Shown here: one piece after another, positions 37,278 through 45,583 of the stretch
Layout: the number at the start of each line of letters is the position of its first letter
Position numbering within the stretch: the stretch's first letter is position 1
Assembly (NCBI RefSeq): GCF_001684335.1
Contig: NZ_LOIC01000018.1
Span: 332,726-396,725, forward strand
Length of the DNA stretch: 64,000 nt
Origin: Photorhabdus namnaonensis
GTDB taxonomy: Bacteria; Pseudomonadota; Gammaproteobacteria; Enterobacterales; Enterobacteriaceae
Reading direction: 5' to 3'
The notes under the pieces: model-generated
What the model was told of the DNA's origin: nothing
Seen by the model: the letters and a program-made list of their open reading frames with translations, nothing else
Databases searched by the model: none
Made by a program: the position numbers and the translations under genes

Positions 37278-37877
37278 CAGTTTAAAATTAATTTTACTCT
37301 TTGTGGTACGATATCGAATAAGGTAATGTACCACTTAACATCGATATAAATCAGCTATTATTTAATCATGGTAAACTATAAAATACATACTTTATAAATG
37401 ATATCTAATGTGGAAATTTCCTCATAAAACCCAGAATTAAACAATTTTATATTTCAACAATATATTTAACATGAATTAACAAAACCGAAAAATATCGAGT
37501 TATCACTTCACAAACAGTCATCACAAATACTCTGTGTTGTTATATTCAGTAATTTCTTAAAATGGTAAGAATATCCATGAAAAAAATTCCATGCTAATGA
37601 AAATACAAACACAGTAATATTATACATATTTGTCAAGCTACACATTACTTCCCTAATATAAAAAAATATACAATGCCTTATATTAAAATAAAAAAGTAAG
37701 GCCACATCGGAGTGTAGCCTTAAACCTAGAATTAAAAACCAGTTAACTCGTCAGCAATCACATCTCTTTTCATTTATAACCTTGCAAAAGCTTATTCGAG
37801 TTTATAACCAGTTTATAATATATCAAGAACACAATTAATCTGTAAAAATTCCACTTTAAAAACCGAGCTATCTTGTG
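37278..37877. other. AT-rich intergenic region
   Basis: About 600 bases. A 65-codon minus-strand frame at 37508-37705 has no support. The terminator at 37698-37721 belongs to the next leftward gene. Confidence 0.5.
37680..37721 (-). terminator. Terminator after the 151-residue unknown protein
   Basis: On the minus strand AAGGCTACA / TGTGGCCTT (one G-T pair) with a 6-base loop, followed by ACTTTTTTATTTT. It resembles the hairpin at 4088-4110, sharing AAGGCCACA and AGCCTTAAA on the plus strand. Confidence 0.65.
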
Positions 37878-38333
37878 TTAGTACAGTCTCATTTGAACAG
37901 TATTCAAATCTCCTGGAACCGTACATATAACTTTCAGAGATTTATATCCTCCACCTTTACTATTGCCCATAACCTCTCTTGACGCTTTATAATTAGGGTT
38001 ATCACCAACAAAATACTTAATAATTCCATCAGGAGTCCTTGCATCTTGGAACAACCAAATATTTCCAATATGATCCCAAAATGATGTCATAACATTAAAC
38101 CGAAGTGGCTTAATAATGTTATAATCAGTATTTGGTCCTATCACTGGAGCATATATATATTGACCCGATAATGTCTGATCTGGCATGATCAGATACGATT
38201 GCATCAAACTTCCTCCAGATAAATCTATATCATCATTGTTACCTATGTAATTACTAATATTCCAAATAACTGTAGTGATTTGATAGTCAAGGAGCTTTTC
38301 TAATTCTATGATATATTCTTTTTCTTCTTTCAT
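37878..38333 (-). CDS. Hypothetical protein of 151 residues
   Basis: I do not recognise this protein. It has an acidic helical start (KEEKEYIIELEKLL), then mostly polar beta-type sequence with many W, Y, N and G (TTVIWNISNYIGNN; FWDHIGNIWLFQD; KGGGYKSLKVIC). No signal peptide or membrane segment is visible. The ATG at 38333 is preferred because AGGTGAG lies 5 bases upstream; the frame is open to a GTG three codons earlier. It is a lone leftward gene with its own terminator, in AT-rich DNA between the two beta-rich paralogues. Base composition is like theirs. It could be a secreted accessory protein; no function is proposed. Confidence 0.65.
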   Translation of the reverse strand: MKEEKEYIIELEKLLDYQITTVIWNISNYIGNNDDIDLSGGSLMQSYLIMPDQTLSGQYIYAPVIGPNTDYNIIKPLRFNVMTSFWDHIGNIWLFQDARTPDGIIKYFVGDNPNYKASREVMGNSKGGGYKSLKVICTVPGDLNTVQMRLY

Positions 38334-39555
38334 TTCACTCACCTATAATATTAATAAATTAAAATTATGACAATATTTTGAATAACATTCGCATTCATAA
38401 ATCCAATATAAATTACAAATTAATTAAATTGATGAACTAACTTCTGTTGGCCTCCTTAATTTTAAAGTGGGTTTTTGACGGAAAACTTTATTTATCATTC
38501 CAAGAAGGCATTACTATTTTTATTTATCATGTTACGTTGTTAATTAAATATAGACAAAGTTTCATTCCTTTCCACTAAATTTTAAAATAATTTTATGGCA
38601 TCTTATCCATTTTCATGATGAAACATTAAAAACCACAAAATCATTTATCCAAAAAAATAAAATCAGATAATTATTTCTCTATTAATGCCAATAAACAATA
38701 TAAAACAGAATAATATTATGCTTATACTTATTATTATTTCATAATAAAATTAACCACTTTAAAAATCATCACATTCAGGTGTGTTCTCAATTAACTTTAT
38801 AATTATTTCAGTATTTACAATGCATTATAGTATTTTGCACATATTTCCCCAACAAGATCCTCGTCAGAGGATTACTTCATTTGACAATCGATAATAAAGT
38901 GTACGGAAATTAGAAATTTTCTTTTTTGAGATTTAAATCACATATAGGCAAACCGATTAGTTCAATAAGATACCTTAATTTTCTATACGACAAGAAATAA
39001 GGTAATAACAGGCTATTAAAACACGCCGACAAACTCACTTATCATCGACTTACCCAACAAAACAGACACAACAAATAGATCAAATTTCCAACAAAAATAT
39101 CTGACTACTCACAGAGAGTAAAATTCTCAGATTGAAACTAATATCGTCTTCCGATTATACATAATATGTATTGATTACATCAGTGCCCCACCAAACATAA
39201 CTATCCTGACACAGGATTTTCACCTACCGTTATTTTTTCAATCACAAAGAATTTCTTATAAACTTAAACAACTCTTTTCACCAATTATGCTCAATCAAAT
39301 TTGTACTTAAACAGCATTATTCGGTTAGAAAGTAGTAATAAACTATTCTCCCATAATATCATTCCTTACATAAACAAACCGTTGAAAAGGCTCTATCAAA
39401 AACAGGAAAAAATGCTGATATCAGGTTCCATTGATCAGCAACAAAATCACAATAAATAGGCTGAAAGTATCTTGAAACTCACTTATTTTGAACTATATTT
39501 ATATTAATCTACATTTAATAATGAAATAATATTAACTCAAAAAAGGGTAAAATTA
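38334..39555. other. 1.2-kb AT-rich region without genes
   Basis: The longest gene-free stretch in the window. No frame over 60 codons with a good start was seen on either strand. It holds a small hairpin ATCCTC/GAGGAT near 38858 and, at its right end, the promoter of the next gene. It may contain decayed DNA beyond recognition. Confidence 0.5.
39472..39499 (+). promoter_or_regulatory. Putative sigma70 promoter of the second beta-rich paralogue
   Basis: TTGAAA (39472-39477), 16-base spacer, TATATT (39494-39499). The arrangement is the same as before the first paralogue. Confidence 0.6.
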
Positions 39556-40635
39556 ATGAGCGAGAAATTTATCTGGGTCCCTGATGAAGATCAATCATAC
39601 GGTCATCAACACGGCAGTCAAACTATTACTCCATCAAGCTCTTTCGATAAAAACATTGGTTTCACCTTCAAAATGGACGCTGGAGAAAATACATTAACAC
39701 TGAATACTGATAACACAAATAGCATTAAAGCATACGATATTCATTGGCCCAGACCATCAATTCCAGTTGAACTTAAAGAACAATATGAAGCAGTACATAA
39801 GGCAGAAAATACAGATAAAATTTTAGGCGAAACAATAAACATCTCCTCAGGAAATCTTATAATATTAGGAAGTCAAAAAAAACCTGTTAATTTTTATCTT
39901 AATTCTCAAGCTCAAGATAGATATAGAATAAAATTACAAAACTCAAGTACCCTTGCAATAGCAAAGGCAAACACGGTAAGAATTAGCAGTCCCAAAAATA
40001 AAACACTAAAACCAGAAGAATCAGCAGTAGCTATGTCAGGATCAAGTCACCTTACTGTAGAAGCTGTAGAAATACAGCAAGAAAATGAAGTGATAAAAGG
40101 TAATATTTCATTAGAATGTGATTTCTTTATCTCAGAATCCTCTAAAACCATGCTTAAAAGTCCTTCGATCGATATATATAATAGCAATATTATCTTACAA
40201 GATAATGCACAGATGTTAATAAATTCTCAAATATTAAACATAAGAACTGATTTAGATGAACAAGATCAACCTTTATTCTACACAAATTTCACTCTAAAAG
40301 CCGGAGCGACTTTATTAAATCTTAACTCTCCAAATGGCACCGACTTTCCATTAGATATTCACAGAGAAGATTACCCTAAAGGTGTATTCAATTTCATGGC
40401 CGAAGGAAAAGAGAACACAGGAAAAGTCGTCATTGATGTTGCAGCAAAAGATGCTAATGCCTATGGGCTTAATACCATGCTTCGTAAAAATTTCACAGCA
40501 ATTAATGGAACGGTGGTAGAAACCGGAGACCAGATGAGATATTTTGATTTTAGTTATGGAAAAGATACCCGCAACGGTAATCAAGTCGGAACAATAACTA
40601 TTTCTCTTAGAAACCCTCACCTAAAATTATCTTAA
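39556..40635 (+). CDS. Beta-rich (probable beta-solenoid) protein of unknown function, paralogue 2
   Basis: 359 residues, diverged paralogue of the product at 36201-37277. Shared marks are the start MSxxFxW, TLTLxxD, the pair SESSKxxxxS, FPLxxxxxxYPxGxFNF, EGKxNxGKxxI, FxAINxxxxxxxxxxxYFDxSYxxD and the end TITISL. Like its partner it has no signal peptide, and repeated short strands suggest a right-handed beta-helix. An AAAGGG site lies before the ATG. A stem-loop at about 40653-40682 (AGGCACAGCAT/ATGCTGTGCCT) closes the unit. The function is unknown. Confidence 0.8.
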   Translation: MSEKFIWVPDEDQSYGHQHGSQTITPSSSFDKNIGFTFKMDAGENTLTLNTDNTNSIKAYDIHWPRPSIPVELKEQYEAVHKAENTDKILGETINISSGNLIILGSQKKPVNFYLNSQAQDRYRIKLQNSSTLAIAKANTVRISSPKNKTLKPEESAVAMSGSSHLTVEAVEIQQENEVIKGNISLECDFFISESSKTMLKSPSIDIYNSNIILQDNAQMLINSQILNIRTDLDEQDQPLFYTNFTLKAGATLLNLNSPNGTDFPLDIHREDYPKGVFNFMAEGKENTGKVVIDVAAKDANAYGLNTMLRKNFTAINGTVVETGDQMRYFDFSYGKDTRNGNQVGTITISLRNPHLKLS

Positions 40636-40652
40636 CAAATAGATCCAAGGCA

Positions 40653-40682
40653 CAGCATAGAATACAATGCTGTGCCTCCCGG
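40653..40682 (+). terminator. Stem-loop after the second beta-rich paralogue
   Basis: AGGCACAGCAT / ATGCTGTGCCT, an 11-bp perfect stem with an 8-base loop, about 18 bases after the stop codon. It has no T-run, so termination is likely but not certain. Confidence 0.55.
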
Positions 40683-40824
40683 TATTAACAGATCATCCCT
40701 ACTCTATACACCTATAAGGCTAAAGTGAGTCAAACCCATTAGAAGCCCCTCACACTTACCCATTTTCCCCCTTGCCCTCATTCGGCAACGCTTTCTATAC
40801 TTCCAATTACCGCCTTTCCCCTTA

Positions 40825-41139
40825 TCCTGAACGGCGAGGTTTCTCGGAGGCTAATTGATGAAGCAGGGAATCAATCAACAACACCAAGCCCTATCCGACA
40901 ACCACGGTTGGGATCGGATCTTGACTAACAGCCCCAAAATGATGGCGTTGTGCTGCGATACAGTGAACGTTGGCGAAATGCCCCTTACCCTACAGGCCAA
41001 ACTGTACCGCCTTAACGCTATTCATCTTTCTCCCCTCCTAGAACATCCTAAAGATATTACTTTACTGGCATATTCATTGCCTTACGGACATGCGCCTATG
41101 TCAAACATATCCTATATAGGGAATAGATATGAAAAATAA
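40825..41139 (+). pseudogene. atoC: Relic of atoC, sigma-54 response regulator
   Basis: An open frame from 40855 to 41139 strings together separate pieces of AtoC with the middle parts missing. HQALSDNHGWDRILTNSPKMM matches the linker and start of the AAA+ domain. It joins directly to VGEMPLTLQAKLYR (after Walker B) and then to LNAIHLSPLLEHPKDITLLA. Walker A, Walker B, most of the AAA+ domain and the DNA-binding end are lost. A frame-shifted piece upstream (LNGEVSRRL, 40827-40853) matches the end of the receiver-domain linker. It lies immediately before atoD, where the ato regulator is found in E. coli. It cannot work as an activator. Confidence 0.85.
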
Positions 41140-41791
41140 ACTCATTAGCACACAACAAGCTATAGCGCATTTCCATGATGGAATGACGATCATGGTAGGC
41201 GGTTTTATGGGTGTAGGCACACCTCCCCACCTAATCACCACGTTACTGAGCTCTGGTGTAAAAAATCTGACCCTGATTGTTAACGATACGGGTCGTATCG
41301 ACACCGGTATTGGTCCTCTTGTGGTTAATAACCGAGTGAAAAAAGTCATTACCTCACATATTGGCACTAATCCGGAAACCGGACGCAAAATGCTTGCTGG
41401 AGAAATAGAGGTGGAACTGGTTCCTTTGGGTACGTTGATCGAACGTATTCGCTGCGGAGGAGCCGGTCTGGGCGGATTCCTCACCCCAACCGGGGTAGGT
41501 ACCGTTGTAGAAGAAGGAAAACAAAAAATCACCGTCAATGGAACAGACTATTTGCTGGAGCTCCCGCTACGCGCCGATCTCGCGTTGATTCAAGCTCATC
41601 TTGCTGACTCTCACGGTAATCTGACCTACCAGTTAAGCGCCCGAAATTTTAACCCAGTGATCGCTCTGGCGGCGGATATCACAATTGCTGAACCCGATAG
41701 GCTGGTTGAGGTCGGTGAGATTACACCAGACTGTGTGATAACACCTGGCGCATTGATCGACTACATCGTTTATCCAAGGGGGAACTCATAA
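41129..41791 (+). CDS. atoD: Acetate/acetoacetate CoA-transferase subunit alpha
   Basis: Alpha subunit of the enzyme that moves CoA from acetyl-CoA to acetoacetate and other short-chain acids. 220 residues, the E. coli length. [15 protein letters not shown] binds CoA. The blocks [33 protein letters not shown] and [11 protein letters not shown] are all kept. It is translationally coupled to atoA, and its ATG lies inside the end of the atoC relic. The E. coli operon continues with atoE and atoB; neither is present here. Confidence 0.95.
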   Translation: MKNKLISTQQAIAHFHDGMTIMVGGFMGVGTPPHLITTLLSSGVKNLTLIVNDTGRIDTGIGPLVVNNRVKKVITSHIGTNPETGRKMLAGEIEVELVPLGTLIERIRCGGAGLGGFLTPTGVGTVVEEGKQKITVNGTDYLLELPLRADLALIQAHLADSHGNLTYQLSARNFNPVIALAADITIAEPDRLVEVGEITPDCVITPGALIDYIVYPRGNS

Positions 41792-42450
41792 TGAATGCTC
41801 GACAAATTATTGCCCACCGTGTCGCACTCGAATTACAAGATGGCGATATTGTTAATCTTGGCATCGGCATTCCCACGCAAGTCCCGAACTATCTGCCGGA
41901 TCACATTCATATTACTCTCCAGTCAGAAAACGGCATACTTGGCCTTGGGCCGATTACAGAAGAACATCCTAATCTGGTCAACGCTGGCGGAAAACCCTGT
42001 GGTATCCTGCCCGGCGCCGCCATATTCGACAGCGCCCTCTCTTTTGCTCTGATCCGAGGTGGTCACATAAATGTTTGTGTTCTGGGTGGTCTGCAAGTTG
42101 ACCAGCATGCCAACCTAGCTAGTTGGATGATACCGGGGAAAATGGTGCTTGGTATGGGAGGAGCAATGGATCTTGTCACCGGCGCACGCAAAGTCATTAT
42201 TGCAATGAAACATTGCACCAAAGACAGTTCAGCAAAAATCCTCAAACAGTGTACTTTGCCGCTTACCGCCATCAATAAAGTCAGCATGATTGTCACTGAA
42301 TTAGCTGTCTTCTGCTTTGAACAGGACCAGTTAATCCTGAAAGAACATGCGCCAAATGTCACATTAGAGACTCTGCGAGAAAAAACTGAAGCAGAATTTA
42401 GTATCGCACATGACCTCAAAGTCATGCCTGTACCGAAGGATTGTGTATGA
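41791..42450 (+). CDS. atoA: Acetate/acetoacetate CoA-transferase subunit beta
   Basis: Catalytic subunit; the glutamate that forms the CoA thioester is in SENGILGLGP. 219 residues with the start VALELQDGDIVNLGIGIPT and VLGGLQVDQHANLASW, all typical. It overlaps atoD by one base. With the sensor/regulator pair lost and the transporter and thiolase absent, the pair is a remnant of the ato pathway. It may serve acetate or butyrate exchange instead. Confidence 0.95.
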   Translation: MNARQIIAHRVALELQDGDIVNLGIGIPTQVPNYLPDHIHITLQSENGILGLGPITEEHPNLVNAGGKPCGILPGAAIFDSALSFALIRGGHINVCVLGGLQVDQHANLASWMIPGKMVLGMGGAMDLVTGARKVIIAMKHCTKDSSAKILKQCTLPLTAINKVSMIVTELAVFCFEQDQLILKEHAPNVTLETLREKTEAEFSIAHDLKVMPVPKDCV

Positions 42451-42944
42451 TTAGCGATATCTGACTGGTTTTATCCACGCTATTTCATCCCTCACCAATC
42501 GCTGCGATGTTGCTACGCATGCATTACGCTTGAATATTCACTGGTCAGATTATAAATAGTAAAGAACTGAATAATAGTGAATAAATAAACCAAATTCTCC
42601 TTCACCTCTACCCGTTTGATATAGATATTTTCATGCAATTTCATAACTTATATCGTTTCTTGCCAACCATATAACTAAAGATAAATTAATTTTGTATTTT
42701 ATCTTACACTTAGGAAATAAACCCACCCCAACATTTGGTATTATTTGATATGTTTCTGATTAAGAAATTTCTAACTATTTATTGCCACCAACCATACAAA
42801 AATAATTAACCTCATAAGATATAAGAACATTCCATTATTCTCATTCCTAACTAGACTATGTTCAGAGGGAGTTGCCAGGAATTATTTTTACAATAATTCA
42901 ATATGTTAATTATAAAATAGTATTATTTAATTTGAGGAAAGTAT
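42451..42944. other. AT-rich intergenic region before the tail fibre
   Basis: About 490 bases. No gene or phage attachment-like repeat was recognised. Confidence 0.5.
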
Positions 42945-44798
42945 ATGAGTCCTAAGAATGATTTTAAAGCTTTTTCTATTAGTAATAATGCTAACGTAGT
43001 AAGCCAAGAAGGGTATGAAACAAACCCGGCTTTAAAGACTGGATTTCCATCAGAAAACATTACCACTCATTTACTCAATAAGGTATTACGTCAATCTTCA
43101 ACAATATCATCTGTAATAGCTAATTTTATCGCTACACAATATGGCAATGATGTTCTGGATGATGGGGATATAGTTAAACTCACTAGTCAATTAAATAAAG
43201 CCTTAGAAAAAAAGATCGCGACAGAAGTGGCAAGCGCTTCACTCACCCAAAAAGGAATAGTCCAACTCACAGATAAAATAGGCAACAACAATTCCCTTGC
43301 GGCCACGCAAAAACTTGTTTCTGATGTAAATGATAATGCTAACAACAGATTAGCAAAAAACCAAAATGGCGCAGACATTCTTGATAAAAACGTGTTTGTG
43401 AAAAATCTCGGCTTAGCGGAAACCGTCAATTTAACTAAAAATGCGGTGCCGAATAGTAGAAAAATTAATGGGAAAGTGTTAACTGGGGATATCAATCTGA
43501 ATGCCGGGGATGTAGGGGCATTTAAGCTTGGACTAACAGGAAACAACACTGTTAGTAATCAAGTCCCCTGGAACGCAAACACAGGGTTATATGATTTACT
43601 GAACCCTGGCATAGATTCTTCACATATTGCTCATTTCAATAATGGCGTTGGAAGCTGCCCGGCTTTTCAGTTGAAAGTACGATACAGAAACGGCGGAATT
43701 GCTTATCGCTCTGCCCGTGATAATTTTGGCTTTGAGGAAGATTGGACTGATATTTATACAACAAAAAATAAACCAACGGCGGCGGATATTGGGGCAGTTA
43801 AGCTCGGATTAACAGAAAGATACACTATTAGTAATCAAGTCCCTTGGAACGTAAACACAGGGTTATATGATTTACTGAACCCTGGCATAGATTCTTCACA
43901 TATTGCTCATTTCAATAATGGAGCTGGAAGTTGCCCAGCTTTTCAGTTGAAAGTACGATACAGAAACGGCGGGATTGCTTATCGCTCTTCCCGTGATAAT
44001 TATGGCTTTGAGGAAGATTGGACTGATATTTATACAACAAAAAATAAACCAACGGCGGCGGATATCGGGGCATATACAAAATCCGAAGGATCTGAATTTA
44101 TCCAGCCAAAGTATATTAATCCAGCGAATATCAGTGATCTTACCGCATGGATAAAATCATTGCCGCAGGGTGGTCATGCATTCAGATTTGCAGAAAATCA
44201 TGGTGGCATTGGATATCCGTGGTCAGGCGGCTATGTAACAAGAATGCATGACATATGGGCGGGATTTGTCGCGGATTATAGCTCTGCCAATATTAGCTTC
44301 ATTCACGGAAATGATGGGGGAGGAAATACAAAAGTTAGCCGAGTTCTGACAGACAAAAACGCACATTTCGACACTAACGGCATTCTCAGAGTATCCAGCC
44401 CAGTTGTAGATATTCATCCAGACGGAACTTACGAGTTAACCAGCGAAGCTGAGGGAGTGACGGTTAAGCGTATAGATACAGGGAAATATCGTATCAGCGG
44501 TTGCAATGGTTTTGCCAAAGATGGCGCGTGGGGAATTCACGGCGGAACTATTATCCCGGCAGACAGCAATGGATTAAATCTGATTTGGGTGCGTGAATCG
44601 GTAGACACATCCAGCGGCGATATAACCATCGAATGTTACCATCGTCAAAATAAAGACGCTCCGGAATTTGCTCAAAATAAGCGTGTCAAAAGCGTAACTG
44701 CAACAGGAGAAGTCGTTTATTACCATGATGCTGAACCATGCGATATTCCAGACGGAAGAGTCATTAATATTCGTGTGCAACTACCTGAGAAGTCATAA
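42945..44798 (+). CDS. Phage-type tail fibre protein, solitary
   Basis: 617 residues. The N-terminus (MSPKNDFKAFSISNNANVVSQ; residues 1-90) resembles the baseplate-binding part of P2/Mu-like tail fibres. It then has a LTQKGIVQLTDKIGNNNSLAATQKLV repeat (in parts) and DVGAFKLG/KPTAADIGA tail-fibre repeats. The middle has two near-identical 92-residue units, from a 276-bp DNA duplication. The C-terminal 200 residues form a receptor-binding end. GAGGAAA precedes the ATG. No assembly chaperone, tail or head gene is next to it. It may be a prophage or tailocin remnant, or a spare cassette for fibre exchange. Confidence 0.88.
   Translation: MSPKNDFKAFSISNNANVVSQEGYETNPALKTGFPSENITTHLLNKVLRQSSTISSVIANFIATQYGNDVLDDGDIVKLTSQLNKALEKKIATEVASASLTQKGIVQLTDKIGNNNSLAATQKLVSDVNDNANNRLAKNQNGADILDKNVFVKNLGLAETVNLTKNAVPNSRKINGKVLTGDINLNAGDVGAFKLGLTGNNTVSNQVPWNANTGLYDLLNPGIDSSHIAHFNNGVGSCPAFQLKVRYRNGGIAYRSARDNFGFEEDWTDIYTTKNKPTAADIGAVKLGLTERYTISNQVPWNVNTGLYDLLNPGIDSSHIAHFNNGAGSCPAFQLKVRYRNGGIAYRSSRDNYGFEEDWTDIYTTKNKPTAADIGAYTKSEGSEFIQPKYINPANISDLTAWIKSLPQGGHAFRFAENHGGIGYPWSGGYVTRMHDIWAGFVADYSSANISFIHGNDGGGNTKVSRVLTDKNAHFDTNGILRVSSPVVDIHPDGTYELTSEAEGVTVKRIDTGKYRISGCNGFAKDGAWGIHGGTIIPADSNGLNLIWVRESVDTSSGDITIECYHRQNKDAPEFAQNKRVKSVTATGEVVYYHDAEPCDIPDGRVINIRVQLPEKS
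43524..44075. repeat. 276-bp tandem duplication inside the tail fibre gene
   Basis: Units 43524-43799 and 43800-44075. Each encodes K-L-G-L-T, SNQVPWN, LLNPGIDSSHIAHFNNG, the FQLKVRYRNGGIAYRS phrase and NKPTAADIGA. Only scattered base changes separate the copies, so the duplication is young or kept alike by gene conversion. Confidence 0.95.
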
Positions 44799-45583
44799 TA
44801 ATGTAATCAGGGCTACTTAGCTCTCCTGCATTATTACAATTTGTTGAAACACAGAAAATCGGTTAACAAACCTCGTTCAAAATGACGAGGTTTGTTTTTT
44901 TCATCCATAAAACATCTGATATAGGAAAGATCACCGATTAACTACATTTAATAACAAATGATTTAAAGAAATCAATCCAATTTGCATTACGAATGATTAT
45001 TAACGCAAAAAACTATTGTCATCGGTTTCCATATTAAAACCCCCAAGCAAACCAAGCACATCTTGACCCAGGTATCAGTCCAAATTCTTTAACACCTCGG
45101 CTTAACATACCAAGATTTGACGCAGTAAATTATTACCTCAATAACTCATTATAATTCACAATAATCACAGTCTGGCTCAGAAACAACAACAATTACATTC
45201 ACTACCTCATCATTTATTAATTAGATGGTTCATCGTTATTATTTTACAAGTTATAAGTTATTCAATAAAAGTAAAAAAACTTTATCAATAATCTCATTAC
45301 TATCAATTCATTATCCGAACGATTATTACCAAGATTATTATTAAAGAAAATAGTCAATTGAAATATCATGGCTATAAATTACTGGATATAAATAGCATTT
45401 CACAATAGTGCTATAGTTTATTCGCTTGATTGACATCATAACCGAATTAAATTCCAAATAATTAAAATAATAAGTCTTGTTTATCAACCAAATATTATAA
45501 AATAAAATTCCATTACATAAAATGGTCGTGTAATATAATTAAAAACAAGAATGTATTTTATAACCAAAAATAAGGTAACTAAA
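44799..45583. other. Intergenic region between tail fibre and toxin-like gene
   Basis: About 780 AT-rich bases. The first part holds a strong terminator. No small partner gene (for example a PirA-like one) could be found in front of the toxin-like gene. Confidence 0.55.
44866..44902 (+). terminator. Intrinsic terminator after the tail fibre gene
   Basis: ACAAACCTCGT / ACGAGGTTTGT, 11-bp perfect stem with an 8-base loop, followed by seven T. Confidence 0.92.

Noticed and set aside
37508..37705. 65-codon minus-strand frame
   Set aside because: Hydrophobic and AT-rich by composition; its start overlaps the terminator hairpin of the neighbouring gene.
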